Assembly: GCA_028671895.1 (NCBI GenBank)
Contig: JAPMAC010000207.1
Location: 6,944,001 to 7,008,000, forward strand
Direction of reading: 5' to 3'
Source: Oenanthe sinensis
Taxonomy: Eukaryota > Streptophyta > Magnoliopsida > Apiales > Apiaceae
Length of the DNA stretch: 64,000 nucleotides
Part shown: positions 42,113-52,502 of the stretch, one piece after another
Position numbering within the stretch: the first letter of the stretch is position 1
Layout: each line of letters starts with the position of its first letter
The notes under the pieces: model-generated
Seen by the model: the letters and a program-made list of their open reading frames with translations, nothing else
Told to the model about the DNA's origin: nothing
Databases searched by the model: none
Made by a program: the position numbers and the translations under genes

Positions 42113-43905
42113 ATGTCAAATCAAGATTGGATAAACTGACCTATGGAAAATAATTTTCTTTCAACGAGTAGGAAATATTAGGATGTGGTGACATATTTTT
42201 TGGATTTTGCTAGTAAAAATGGGATGAAAGTTGGAAAGATATTATGTCCATGTATATTAAGTGCAAGAATTTGAAATGGTTGAAAATTAATGAGGTTGAA
42301 CTTCATTTAACAAATTGTAGAATTATGGAAAATTATAGAATACGGACTTTACATGGTGAATCTAAACAACCTACTAAAAATCAAAAACACAAGTGTAACT
42401 CGTAAGATTTTGTTTTGGAGAATGTTGTTGAAGAACCATTTGATTTTAACACATTATTACGAGATTTAGATGGTGGAAATCATAATGAGGAACAAGGGTC
42501 GGGAAGTAGTAACGTCGAAGAAGAACCAAATTCAGATGCTTCTTAATTTTATTCGGATGTTAAGGATTCGGTAACTCCTATTTTTCCGGGTAACACAACC
42601 TTTACAAGAATGTCATTGACTTGTAGGTTGTTACATTTTAAGAATGTTGTACAATGCTCCGAAAAAGCATTTGATTCTTTACTTGCATTACTTGGTGAAG
42701 TTCTTCCGAAAGATCATACACTACCGACTTCTTATTACATTATAAAAATTGATGCATGTGTGAATGATTGTATGTTGTACTACGGTGATGATGCAGACAA
42801 GATTGTTTGTGACATTTGTGGTAATAGTCGTTATAAATGTAAAATAAAAAAATGGGAAAGGTATACAAAATAAGGTTTTAAGATATTTTCCGCTCATTCC
42901 TCGTCTACAAAGATTATATATGTCGGAGCATACGGTTAAACATGTGACATCGTATAAAGAAGAGGGAAACAAAGTTGGGAGAACATAGACACCCTTCGGA
43001 TGGAGTTGAGTGGAAAGCGTTTGACCGTCGTTATCCAACATTTGCAAGAGAGAGTCGGAATATTCATCTTGGACTTGGAACCGATGGCTTTTATCCATTT
43101 AGCAACTCAGGGAAAAAAGTCTACACGGTGTGGCCGGTGGTAGTGGTGGTCTACAATCTTCCTCCTTCAATGTCAATGAAGAAGCCGTACACATTTATGA
43201 CTCTTTTAATTCTGGGTGAAAAGAGTCCGGTTAAAAATTTAAATGTGTACCTTAGACCCCTCATAAATGAACTAAAATTGTTTTGAAATGTAAGGGTGGA
43301 GACATTTGATCAATCGGTAAAAACAAAATTTTACCATGAGGGCGGTGGTTATGTGGACAATAACCAATTTTCCTGTGTTAGGGATGGTTAGCGGGTGGTC
43401 TACGCATCGAACACTCTCATGTCCGATTTGTCTTGGAAATATTGAAGGCATTCAATTGAAAAATTGTAGAAAATATAGTTTTTTTAGTACCAATCGTTGT
43501 TTTTTTGCCGGAAGATGATCCTCTTCGTCTTCCAAGTGCTAGGTTTTCAAGTGAAGAAAAAAGGTTGTTTGTTGGTACGTCAAATGGTGAGTCTTTGAAG
43601 AACTTTTGTGAAAAATTGGAATTTCCACCACCAAGAAGAATGAACAAAAATAAGAAAAGTCTGAATTTCGGGGTTTCTCATAATTGAACACATTTTTCAA
43701 TGTTTTATGAGTTACCATATTGGTCTTCACTCTCGATGCGTTATTGTATTATGTCATGCACACTGAAGAAAAACGTGTTTGACAATATTTTTTACACTAT
43801 TATAAATTATGCCAAGAAGACAAAGGATCACAAGAAGGCAAGGTTAGATTGCGAGTTGTTGAATGTGATGCCCGAATTGTGGATGACAAATGGAAAGAAG
43901 CCAAA
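42113..43905 (+). pseudogene. CACTA transposase (transposase-associated domain plus tnp2), decayed
   Basis: Pieces in order on the plus strand. (i) 42130-42370: FLDFASKNGMKVGKILCPC, KWLKINEVELHL and RTLHGES, the transposase-associated domain found at the N-terminus of plant CACTA transposases (Cys partly kept). (ii) 42610-42870: RLLHFKNVVQCSEKAFDSLL and DKIVCDICGNSRYK. (iii) 43000-43290: NIHLGLGTDGFYPF, YNLPPSMSMKKPYTFMTLLI and a GEKSPVKNLNVYLRPLI stretch. (iv) 43336-43490: VVMWTITNFPVLGMVSGWST, SCPICLGN. (v) 43700-43890: HALKKNVFDNIFYTIINYAK. Segments ii-v are the tnp2 family (Pfam Transposase_21, recognised from memory). Frameshifts and stops separate every segment, so no working transposase is made. 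Confidence 0.85.
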
Positions 43906-45040
43906 AGCAACGTCAAAGTTGGAGGCATTATATCTCGGGAAGAACTTGACGACAAAGTTATATCTAAAACGCGAATTTGATCGGCAGAAGATGGCATCTC
44001 ATGATAATATTATTTAGCATATGAATGTATTTAATTGTATTGTTGATCGACTTCAAAAGGTTGATGTAATATTGGAGGAAGAAGATAAGGCCTTTATTCT
44101 TCTTACTTCACTTTCGGAGTCATTAAAAAATTTGGTCACTACCATATTGTACGGGAAGGACACCGTAAAGATGGAGGAGGTTGAGTCATCACTTTTGTAA
44201 AATGCTAACACGAAGAACCAAGATGGTGACAAGGAAGGAATGACAGCTTTTGCCTTGCCTGGTCAAAGTGATAGAGGAAGGGGTACTGTGAAAGGATATA
44301 CCAATGACTGGTGTAAATCCAAATAAAGTGAAAGGGCCAAAGAATTCTTTGGTTGCAAGGAGTGGGTTCATATTAAGCCAAATTGTCCGCTTAATAAAAG
44401 GAACCCACATGCATCATTGACTGTGGTTACTCCCGATTGTGAAGATGTTTGCACCGTCTTCAATTGAGACACTAGTTCTCCGGGGGAATGGATATTAGAT
44501 TAGGGTTAATCATACCATATATGTTCCGAGAGGGGGGATTTTGACGAATTCCATGAAACAAAGAATGAAACAGTTTCTTTGGCTGATAGGTCTACTTGTG
44601 AGATTATGGGAGTTGGAATTATGAAAATCAAAATGTTTGATGGAGCAGTTCGCATTTTGGGCAGTGTATGATATGTTCATCAGTTGAGGATGAATCTAAT
44701 ATCTATCGGTCAGTTAGCTTCAGAAGGCTACAAATATTTTGTAGTGGGGGAAGTTATGAATATCGAAAGAGACCGTGTGGTTCAGATGAAGGGAGAGCTA
44801 TGTGGGGGAATATATCGTCTGATTAGTACGTGACCAGAACGTACGGGAGCTTCGAAAATCTGATTATCTCGTGCACACGGGAAGAGTGACTTGAAAGATA
44901 CTGTTGCGGTTGTATTGCCTTCCAGACTAGACGATGGTGTAAAGACTGTTGGGATGGAAGTTTGGTCGAAGGACTTCCACAACATCAAGAAGTAGTTGGT
45001 GAGTTGCGGCTGCATATGTGGATCGATAAACATGAATCAA
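43906..45040 (+). pseudogene. Decayed copia gag and protease-region fragment
   Basis: Frames in order: LTTKLYLKREFDRQKM, HMNVFNCIVDRLQKVDVI, EEDKAFILLTSLSESLKNLV and LYGKDTVKMEEVESSLL (copia UBN2-type gag); a Cys-poor remnant of the zinc knuckle (FFGCKEWVHIKPNCPLNK); protease-like GEWILD with the catalytic motif destroyed; then RMNLISIGQLASEGYKY, the segment that follows protease in Tnt1/Tork-type polyproteins. Stops and frameshifts are frequent. The sequence after 45040 up to the polypurine tract is unassigned. Confidence 0.8.
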
Positions 45041-45370
45041 GAGAGCTGAAACCAGATAATAAAGTTATTTGTTTGATATGCAGTTGGGATAAATGAAAGA
45101 TGGATGGTCACACTTGCGTGCGTGATGGACTACATATTGGATTGTCCGACGTGAATCAAGTGAGTATGTGCGCATGTAACAGATTGCTTCACATGTATGT
45201 AGTTGGATAAATAGTGATCAATTGTACACTTGTGCCTAGAGCAAGTGGGTATTCTAGAATTAATACGCGGGCTGGGGTAGAAGTTGGAGTTTTTGAATCA
45301 TGGGGAGCTTTGGAAATTTTTGTGGGTGCAGGCATACATTTCAGGAAGGAAAGAGTCATAAGGGGGAGAT

Positions 45371-45825
45371 TGTTGGATTTTTAGGCCAAAAACCAAGTTC
45401 CTCATTTTCACTCTTTCTCCCACATTGATAAGGAAATGAAGCACCCACTTTCTTTCACCTATAAATAAGCTTTTTCCCCTCATTTATTAAATACACCTTT
45501 CTTTTCTTTATTTTTTTTATTGTTGCTAGATTGTCCATCTAGTAGGAAAGCCGGTGTAGCTCGTTTTCAGGAAGTATCAGGATAGAAAGTCCTCATACCT
45601 AAACTACCCTTAAGAGTTTTCGGGTTTGACGGCAGCCATCGGATGTGGTTCCGCTGTAGGGGGCGTTCTATCGGGTTGTATGACACTGTCCGAGTTGGAA
45701 GAAGGAGAGAAAAAAATGATGTTAGAAAATAGTATTAGGGGAAGGTTTGGACGGAAACACTTCAGTGAGTGAGGGATATACATAATAGGTATATTAGATT
45801 GAATTTGTTTATAAAATTCAGAGTC
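45371..45825 (+). repeat. 3' LTR of element E, left part
   Basis: Preceded by the polypurine tract AAGGGGGAGAT. Starts TGTTGGATTTTTAGGCC. It contains a TATA box (CCTATAAATAAGC at 45458-45470) in a CT-rich context. Cut at 45825 by the CACTA element (TSD GTC). Confidence 0.85.
45460..45467 (+). promoter_or_regulatory. TATA box in the LTR of element E
   Basis: TATAAATA preceded by CTTTCACC and followed by AGCTTTTTCCCC, as in Tork-type LTRs. Confidence 0.6.
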
Positions 45826-46370
45826 CACTACAACAAAAGCGGCTAAAACCAACCGGAAGATAACGGTTGATTTTAACATGATTTCAACCGTTTTTGGTTG
45901 AAAATACACTAAATCCAACCGCATAGAGGCGGTAGCATTTACGGCCGTCGAAAATGACTATCCGGTTGGAAATAAAGTTAAATACAACCAAATATGGTTG
46001 ATTGTAGTCAAACTAAATTCAACGACATTTTGTTGAAAATAAGCTTGTCTAATTTTGAAATTTTCAATTTAAATTTTGGTAAAAAATTCAACTTCCCGCC
46101 ACACATTCAAAATCAACCGAATTTGATTGAATATATAATTATTAAAATCAACCGCATTCGGTTGATAACATTTTGGCCATGTAAATCTCTTCATGAATTA
46201 ATTCAATTAAATCTTGTTGGCTTTACTTGTTAACATTGTAATATATTTTCAACCATTTGTGGCTAAATCAAATATACCATTTGTGAAACCCATTAACAAC
46301 CATTCACTCACTGTACAAATAACATAAATTTTAATTGTTTTGTAAACCAATTCCAATTATTTTTGGGCAG

Positions 46371-46705
46371 AAAAGGCGTTGAAGCACATAGTCAACAGAT
46401 CTAAAGAGAGTGGTGAACTAGCAACACCACCGCGCGATGGTGGTCAAAGTTCTTTACCATGTGAAGAGGTAACACCTGTGAATGCTGATGAAAATGACCA
46501 GCCAAGTAAAGTATACGATTCAGGTGACAGAGAGGAAGAAATGCTAATCTGTGGTAATGATAGTAGTACCATGGGTTGTGGCATTGGCACACACATTGAT
46601 TGTTGTGACCCTCCTTTGCCAGATGTACCCACGGAAGACTGGTTTTGCCTCAAGTGCAGTAAGAAAGCTTCCAAGAAAAAGACCCGTTTGACGAAGATGA
46701 AGTGA
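46371..46705 (+). pseudogene. Captured gene fragment encoding part of a PHD finger
   Basis: A plus-strand frame opens after an acceptor-like TTTTGGGCAG (ends 46370) and runs 111 codons to TGA at 46703-46705. Its C-terminal half reads MLICGNDSSTMGC, GTHIDCCDPPLPDVPTEDWF and CLKCSKK: a PHD finger with the DPPL..VP...WFC.KC signature. The first CxxC pair usually found upstream is not visible, so the finger is incomplete. A Lys-rich tail follows. It is probably the last exon of a chromatin-related host gene taken up by the CACTA element. I see no promoter in front of it. Whether it is transcribed is unknown. Confidence 0.7.
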
Positions 46706-47299
46706 ATTCTTAGCCTTGTACGAACCATAGATTTTTAAGAGAAAAATGAATTCTATGTGTATATATATTGGTATGTGTCAAGTAAGAAGAGTGTGGGTAT
46801 ATGAGAAGGAGATGAAGAAAGAATGAAAATAATATGTGTTAATTTTTATGTATGTGTGTGTATATATATATATGATGAATTGATGTGATGAGTGTGGATC
46901 GTTGGATTCTTGTTGTAGGGGTTGCATAGGAAGCATTGGATTTATTTCAAGCGGATTGCTGACATGGAACTCAGTATAAATTCGACCGGATATGGTTGAA
47001 ATTAATTTCCGGTTGTATTAATAAATTCAACTGACTTTTCCTGGTTGATTTAAAAAATTACACTCTTAGTAATTGAATTTAAGTTTAAATTCAACCGGAA
47101 CATGTTAATATTTTAATTTTAACAATTTTTTATTACATTTAAATATATTTTAATAATAATAATTTAAACTATATTTATTGTTATATATATTATATAATTA
47201 GTACATTAACATTTAAAAATTAGGCCAATAATAATTTAAATTCATTTAATGTTATATGTATATATTTTATATATTTTTATATATATTTTATTTGTAATT
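46706..47299. other. Element F interior, no gene
   Basis: The first 170 bases could be the 3' untranslated end of the captured gene (GAATTCTTAGCC...). A (GT/AT) microsatellite (46855-46875), more subterminal-type CAACCGGA motifs (46975-47100) and AT-rich sequence follow. Confidence 0.5.
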
Positions 47300-47900
47300 T
47301 AATATGACAATGTCTAACGATTTTAGTGATGTGAAATATTTCAAAAAAATATTCAAATTTATTCGGTGTGCTTTTATAATAGTCAAAGTAGTCAAAATAC
47401 ACATTCTCATTAACTAGTCTTATCCCAAGTGATGATTCAATTTTTTAAATTATATTTTCTACGATCTAACCATACAGATGTTAATATCTCACGATTTTAG
47501 TGATGAGAATTTTTTTCCAAAAAATATTCAAAGTTATTTGGTGTGTTTTTATAATAGTCAAAGTGGTCAAAATACACCATTTCATTAACTAGTCTTGTCC
47601 CAATTGATTATTCAATTTTTTAAAATTATATTTTTGACATCCAACAACACGGATGTTAATATCTCACAATTTTAATGATTGGGAAATCTCTCAAAAAATA
47701 TTCAAATTTATTTGGTATGTTTTTATAATAGTCAAAGCGGTCAAAATATACATTCTCATTTACTAGTCTTGTCTTGAGTGATAATATAATTTTTTAAAAT
47801 TATATTTTTTAAAAAAATTATTCAAATTGATTTGGTGTGTTTTACAATAGTCAACGTACATCTTCATATTAATTAATCTTGTATCAAATTATGATTCAAT
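47300..47900. repeat. Tandem repeat of about 175 bp, about 3.5 copies, inside element F
   Basis: The landmark ATTCAAATTTATT(C/T)GGTGTG recurs at about 47351, 47526, 47700 and 47820. ATAGTCAAAG(T/C)(A/G)GTCAAAATA recurs at 47377, 47553 and 47728, and TTAACTAGTCTTGTC at 47411, 47587 and 47760. The first three steps are 174-176 bp and the last unit is shortened to 120. Confidence 0.9.
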
Positions 47901-48687
47901 TTTTTTAAATTATTACATCGTATTTTGACTAGTTAATTATTGATCGTCTAACTAGATTATTGACATAATATTATATATATAAAATTTCATCGAAATATAT
48001 AGCATAATCGACATGAAAAGGCACGACTACCTACTAATCCATGACTAATCCTAATCACATATTAATCATGTAGCCATCGACTTTTAGAATACAAAAACTA
48101 TATATATGCTTATATAGACAAAAGTTTAATCCTGTGTGTGTTCTATCATATTAAATATATTGCAAAATTATTATACATAAAATTTTTAAAAATTATTAGT
48201 ATTTGTTTGAAGTAAAATATAGCTTTAACGAAGAATTAAAAATTTCATGTGTTATTATAGTCTAATTTAAATTTTAAAATCTTTTGTGTGTTTCACTTAA
48301 ACCTCTACGATTATAAATAAATGTATTTCTTAATAAAGTACGTATTTTTAATAATTTATATTAATCAAATATAATCAAATTTATATTGTCAAAAGTACCG
48401 ATATTAGAGGGAAAATTTCCCGCCGGAAGTGATGAAAGTTTGCCGCCTTGCAAAAATTTCAGAAGTGGCGGGGATTATTAATTATCAACCGAAAATGGTT
48501 ACTTTTGAACCTGGTTGAAAATGAATATCGGTTGAAAATGAATGTCGATCGGAAATAATCGGTTGAAAATGAATGTCGGTTGAAAATGACCTTCGGTAAA
48601 GTTGACCTTGAAATCAACGGTAAACGTTGAAAATAGTGGCGGTTGAAATTATTCGGTTGAATTTAGCCGTGTTTTCTTGTAGTGGTC

Positions 48688-48902
48688 ATATACCGGGATA
48701 TTGTAATCTCTTTGTTCTAGTGATGTTATTATCCTTGTGACTGTAGTCTTACCGAACCACGTAAAATCTCTTGACTCTTTTACTATATATTGTTGGTTTG
48801 TTGTTTCCATTATCATTATATATATTTCGAGTCTAAGCACACATATAAGTATATAAAAATGCTTCCGCATATGGCGGCGGGAATCGGGTCAGATTCCCAA
48901 CA
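48688..48902 (+). repeat. 3' LTR of element E, right part
   Basis: Resumes after the CACTA element at ATATACCGGGATATTG and ends GGGTCAGATTCCCAACA, closing the TGTTGG...CCAACA LTR. Total LTR about 670 bp. Confidence 0.8.
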
Positions 48903-49150
48903 TTTCATGCTTAGAATTTGCCGTAGGATGTTTAAGTTCCTCCTAGTTTTAGCTTGTGTGATGCCTGTGTCAGTTTTAAATTTCTTTTGAGTCGAGGTCT
49001 TCCAGTAGTCCTTTGTCTAGTTGGTGCAGTGTCTTTGGTTGCAGTGTTGGTGTTCAGTCTTGATCGGTGGTGTAAGCGTCAGTCCCCTCTACTAGAACGG
49101 AGGGTTTCTTTCTAATCAAATTGAGTTCTAAAAAAGAAACAAGAAGAAGA
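48903..49150 (+). mobile_element. LINE 3' end with A-rich tail
   Basis: A T/G-rich non-coding stretch ends CGGAGGGTTTCTTTCTAATC, AAATTGAGTTCTAAAAAAG and then AAACAAGAAGAAGAAG, a LINE-type 3' end and tail. AGAATCAA follows (49151-49158) and equals 16952-16959 at the other edge. The host repeat, broken at 16959, resumes directly here. This makes it the downstream end of the LINE-like insertion whose RNase H pieces lie at 16960-39860. Confidence 0.6.
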
Positions 49151-50087
49151 AGAATCAATATAATTTAGAATTTACTTTCATTAATGTATAAAACAAAAAA
49201 TATTCTTTTCTTTTCCAAAAATGTCGGATTGGAACATGTTTAGTTTATGATTTTAAATTGTGAAACTCATATTTCAAATCCACGAATATGGATTTTGATA
49301 TTACAGAGGGTGGATATGGTTGACACTATAATAAATTTAAATTACATTTCTTTCGTTTAATTTTTATATAGCATAATAAATAATGCATATAAATTTAAAT
49401 TTTTATAATAGTAAATTAGTAAATAAATTTATTCTCATCATAATTTTTTTATACATTTTTATAAGTGTAATAAAAAATTAGTTAGTAAATCAATATGCTA
49501 TTAGGTGATAAAAAGAGATAACAATTATTGGTGTAAGAAGTAGTTTTATCTACGACTCCTTTTTGAGAAAAATCTAATATAAATTTTGATGCATTTAATA
49601 AGTATAGTCAAGAAATAGTAGTCAAACAATCTGATATAAGGTTGTAAAAAATATAACTTAATTTTTCGCTTCATATAACTTAATATTAATACTATCGAAT
49701 TTCTTTTTTCACATTTGACTTGTAAAATTATATCTACATCTGACTTTTGAAAAATAGTTGGAAAGAAGATTATTAAATTGTATTTAGAAAAATATATCTT
49801 ATAACAATTTATTATAACCACAAATTTTATCGAGTGATCATAAATCATTATTTTTTCGGTGTAACTAAAACAAATGAAAATAAACATTAATTCTTTCAAA
49901 AGAGTTGAACACACAACACACATATGGTTAATTATTTTTTTAAATAGTTATTATCTTATAATTAAAAATATATATTTTCATAATTAAAATATAATTTCTG
50001 CAAATTAATAATTATCTTGGTGTCTTGATACTTGAGTACATATATTTTGATAGTTTAAAATAATAAAAATAATATAATTTACTTTCA
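49151..50087. repeat. AT-rich host repeat, between LINE and Helitron
   Basis: Collinear with 14960-15560 and 14660-15010: ATTTACTTTCATTAATG, ACATGTTTAGTTTATGATTTT, GGTGGATATGGTTGACACTATA, then TTTTATCGAGTGATCA and AATAATTATCTTGGTGTC. It breaks at ACTTTCA (50087), where the Helitron begins. No gene. Confidence 0.75.
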
Positions 50088-50621
50088 TCTCCCTATTTCC
50101 CTATTATATAATAGCACAACTTACATTTTTTGGGTGATGATTTTATTCCACCTCATTTTTCACCTCACTCACTATGGTCATGTCAGCACTTAATTAATTG
50201 CAATTTCTAAGTTATTATTATATATATAATTAATTAACTTATTATTATACTCTTATGCATATTTAATTGACTTAATTAATTTGCAATATCATATTTTTAG
50301 AAAATAATTTTATTTCATATATTATTATTATTATACTTTCATACACATTTTTTAATTAATTTTCTATCTTTATAAATTAGATATCTCAAAGTATGTCATC
50401 AACAAAACTATATATAATTCTTTTTTCTTTTGACTCACAAGATTTACGCACATATGAAATTTTCTTACCAACAAAGATTGTTTAAAAATTAGTGTGATCG
50501 TTCAATATATATTTTCAAATTATCATTTATATTTCATGAATTTTTAAAATATAATATATTTAAATAAAATATAACTCAAATTTTTGAAATTACTCGTGTC
50601 ATTCACGGGTGTAAGAGCTGG
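50088..50621 (+). mobile_element. Non-autonomous Helitron, 534 bp
   Basis: Starts TCTCCCTATTTCCC and ends ...GTAAGAGCTGG, with the 3' CTRR signal, inserted between A (50087) and T (50622) without a TSD. A hairpin (ACTCGTG, loop TCATT, CACGGGT, one G-T pair; 50592-50610) lies seven bases before CTGG. The flanks rejoin to AATATAATTTACTTTCA + TTAATATATAATAG, which is exactly the undisturbed sequence at 13791-13822. That empty site is direct proof of the insertion. No Rep-helicase is encoded. Confidence 0.88.
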
Positions 50622-50851
50622 TTAATATATAATAGAAAAAAAAATACTATTTTTTACATGCCCGGATATTATTGACTTATTAATTATCTCACTCTCATAT
50701 GCATTTTATATTTCTTAGATGCATTTGATTGAGAAAAAATTAGTATTGAATATGGATTGAGAATAAAATAAATGTGTTTAGTTTAAAATTTGTTGATTAT
50801 GAAACTCATATCTCAAATCCATGAAATATGAATTTTTTATATTTTGGAAAG
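50622..50851. repeat. AT-rich host repeat, right of the Helitron
   Basis: Collinear with 13808-14045 (TTAATATATAATAGAAAAAA, TAGTTTAAAATTT, GAAACTCATATCTCAAATCC). It ends at the LTR at 50857. The five bases before it, GGGTG (50852-50856), would be the TSD. Confidence 0.75.
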
Positions 50852-50856
50852 GGGTG

Positions 50857-51361
50857 TGTTTGCCCAGAAAGATAATCTATTAGAGAAAGAGGGTTGAATG
50901 TAATAATACCTAATAATTGAATATGAACACAAGTATGTAAAAAGAAACACAGTTTTGTATTGATGATAATGAATGAAATACAAAACTCTCTCAAGAAATT
51001 CTTTGTTCTCAAGGGCTGCTAGGTTATGAAAAATAAGACTTGAAAGTTACATTTAATGTTAACCTATTTCTGTGTTTATATAGACACAGTTACAATTCAA
51101 TTATAAAACATATTATAAAAAGAATAGCTTTAATAAGGCAATAGACTTGTATTAGGATTCCTTCTTCACTATCCTAATCATATTCTAATTTGTCTTGCTT
51201 CTTCACAAACTCTGATTGATAAACTATGTCGGTTATTTATTCTCTGATTTGAGTTATCTCTGTTAGAGTAAACTCTGACCGACAGCTTCCTTATTCACTG
51301 ATGACGTTAGCATAAACTCTGATCCTTACTCTCTGACAGCATCAATATTTATTTCCTAACA
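50857..51361 (-). repeat. 3' LTR of element G
   Basis: 505 bp, TGTTAGG...GGGCAAACA on the minus strand, with a TATA region (GTCTATATAAACACAG, about 51072-51087) and several TCAGAGTTTA motifs. Confidence 0.92.
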
Positions 51362-51373
51362 ATCTCCCTCAAA
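51362..51373 (-). other. Polypurine tract of element G
   Basis: The minus strand reads TTTGAGGGAGAT directly before the LTR start TGTTAGG. Confidence 0.8.
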
Positions 51374-51462
51374 TTATGTTTTATGAAGTAAAACATAAAT
51401 TTTAATTATGATGTCAGAAATATGAGGACAAATGCATCAGAGTTTGAATCTTCATTCTTGAA

Positions 51463-51786
51463 TCAAATCCTTCTGAAAGAAAAGTCTTCCTTGAAAAAAT
51501 TATCCAACAGCTTCTTCTCAGCATTCATCAGTAATTCAACCAGCTTTTCCCTCAATTCTTTCATCTGCTCAGAAGAATCATCGATTTGAAATATAGCAGC
51601 CCACAGAACATAAATTAATGATCTATCCATTCTTTCATCTAAGAGAATGCAACAAGCCTTCTTGCCATCAGGATTTAAAATTAATGTAGGAATGCCTAAC
51701 ACCTTCTTGACCCTTGCATCTCCCTTTGTCATTGCTTTCTCTATATCATCTTCAAGAACATATCCTGGTCTGTATTCTTCAGTGTT
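51463..51786 (-). pseudogene. Extra 3' ORF of element G, C-terminal part
   Basis: Open from the insertion point of the nested element to a stop at 51463, about 100 bases before the 3' LTR. It contains GDARVKKVLGIPTLILNPDG, CCILLDERMDRSLIYVLWA and a helical, charged end (MKELREKLVELLMNAEKKLL). The frame joins exactly to the part at 62941-63458 if the inserted element and one GTGTT are discounted. I do not recognise a family. The position, between pol and 3' LTR, is that of env-like or additional frames of SIRE-type elements. Confidence 0.65.
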
Positions 51787-52502
51787 TGAAAGGCATATGA
51801 CTAGGCCTATTTGTAATAAGTAGATGACAACTCAACTCCTGTAAGAAAATGTAGTAAGTAATAAATACTGAGGATGGAATCAAATCGAAGACAGTCAACT
51901 AATCACAAAAGATCTAAGTATCAGAAGAATTTTATGGGATTGCTACTCAACACTGGAAGAAGTTCATTGTTATGATCAAGCGTCAGTGAAAATAATATTG
52001 TGGTAGTACTTCTATAAAAGACAGAAGATATAGAAGATTTCAAGTGGTTACTACAGAAGATTCCAGAAGAAGATTGAAGACAGTGAAGCAAAAAGGAAAT
52101 GACAAAAGGCCTCAAGTTAAAAGTTAATAAATGGAGAATATTTATTAGTATGACACAAATGAACCAGACAGTACATTTGTGTGTCAACTAAAATAATATT
52201 TATTCTTCATTTAGTTCAAGAGGTTTCAAGATCAGAAGACAAAGAAAGGACGGGAAGATTTCAAGACCGACAGCACGGCTATGTGAGTAAAGATAGTATT
52301 TTAATTCTACTATCAAAAGTTAATTTATTATTTAATTTATCTAATTAAATTAATTCAAGTTGAATTTAATTTAATTTATAAATTAACTAAATAAATTAAG
52401 TAGAATTAATTTATTATAAAAGATATGACTTAATATGACTTGTAATTTAATTCAAAAGACTTATTAATAAAATCAAAAAAAGAAGAAGAAAAAATTATTA
52501 AA

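Larger units (their letters stand above)
40390..43905 (+). mobile_element. CACTA (En/Spm) element with tnp2, 3' part lost (element D)
   Basis: Starts CACTGCAAGAAACATAG, one base from the common plant CACTACAAGAAA end. A dense subterminal array of ACCGAC/CCGACC motifs follows (40410-41760). Inside are a small coiled-coil frame (41088-41300) and a tnp2-type transposase pseudogene (42113-43905). At about 43905 the transposase runs directly into copia gag, and no matching 3' terminal repeat is found to the right. The right part has been removed by deletion or recombination, so no TSD can be given. Confidence 0.8.
45826..48684 (+). mobile_element. Complete non-autonomous CACTA element carrying a gene fragment (element F)
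   Basis: 2859 bp with terminal inverted repeats. The left end is CACTACAACAAAAGCGGCTA; the right end on the minus strand is CACTACAAGAAAACACGGCT. Both continue as AAA. The TSD GTC is at 45823-45825 and 48685-48687. Both ends carry arrays of CAACCG/CGGTTGA-type subterminal motifs (45840-46180, 46975-47100, 48480-48665). There is no transposase. The interior has a PHD-finger-like gene fragment (46371-46705) and a 175-bp tandem repeat (47300-47900). It must be mobilised by a transposase made elsewhere. It is inserted in the LTR of element E. Confidence 0.93.
43906..48902 (+). mobile_element. Tork-like Ty1/copia remnant with 3' LTR, interrupted by a CACTA element (element E)
   Basis: Starts abruptly inside gag (KLEALYLGKNLTTKLYLK) and runs through a decayed gag-protease segment to a polypurine tract (45358-45370) and a 3' LTR (TGTTGGATTTTT...GATTCCCAACA). 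The LTR is split at 45825/45826 by a complete CACTA element and resumes at 48685. There is no 5' LTR, RT or integrase. The left part was lost, probably in the same event that removed the right side of the CACTA element D. The LTR ends at 48902. Confidence 0.8.

Noticed and set aside
49003..49065. Possible right end of the CACTA element D (GCAGTG motifs)
   Set aside because: The motifs lack the preceding TTCTTG, subterminal ACCGAC repeats and a TAG duplication.
49546..49923. 125-codon minus-strand frame in the AT-rich host repeat
   Set aside because: Composition-driven (Ile/Tyr/Phe/Lys). Other copies of the repeat are not open there.
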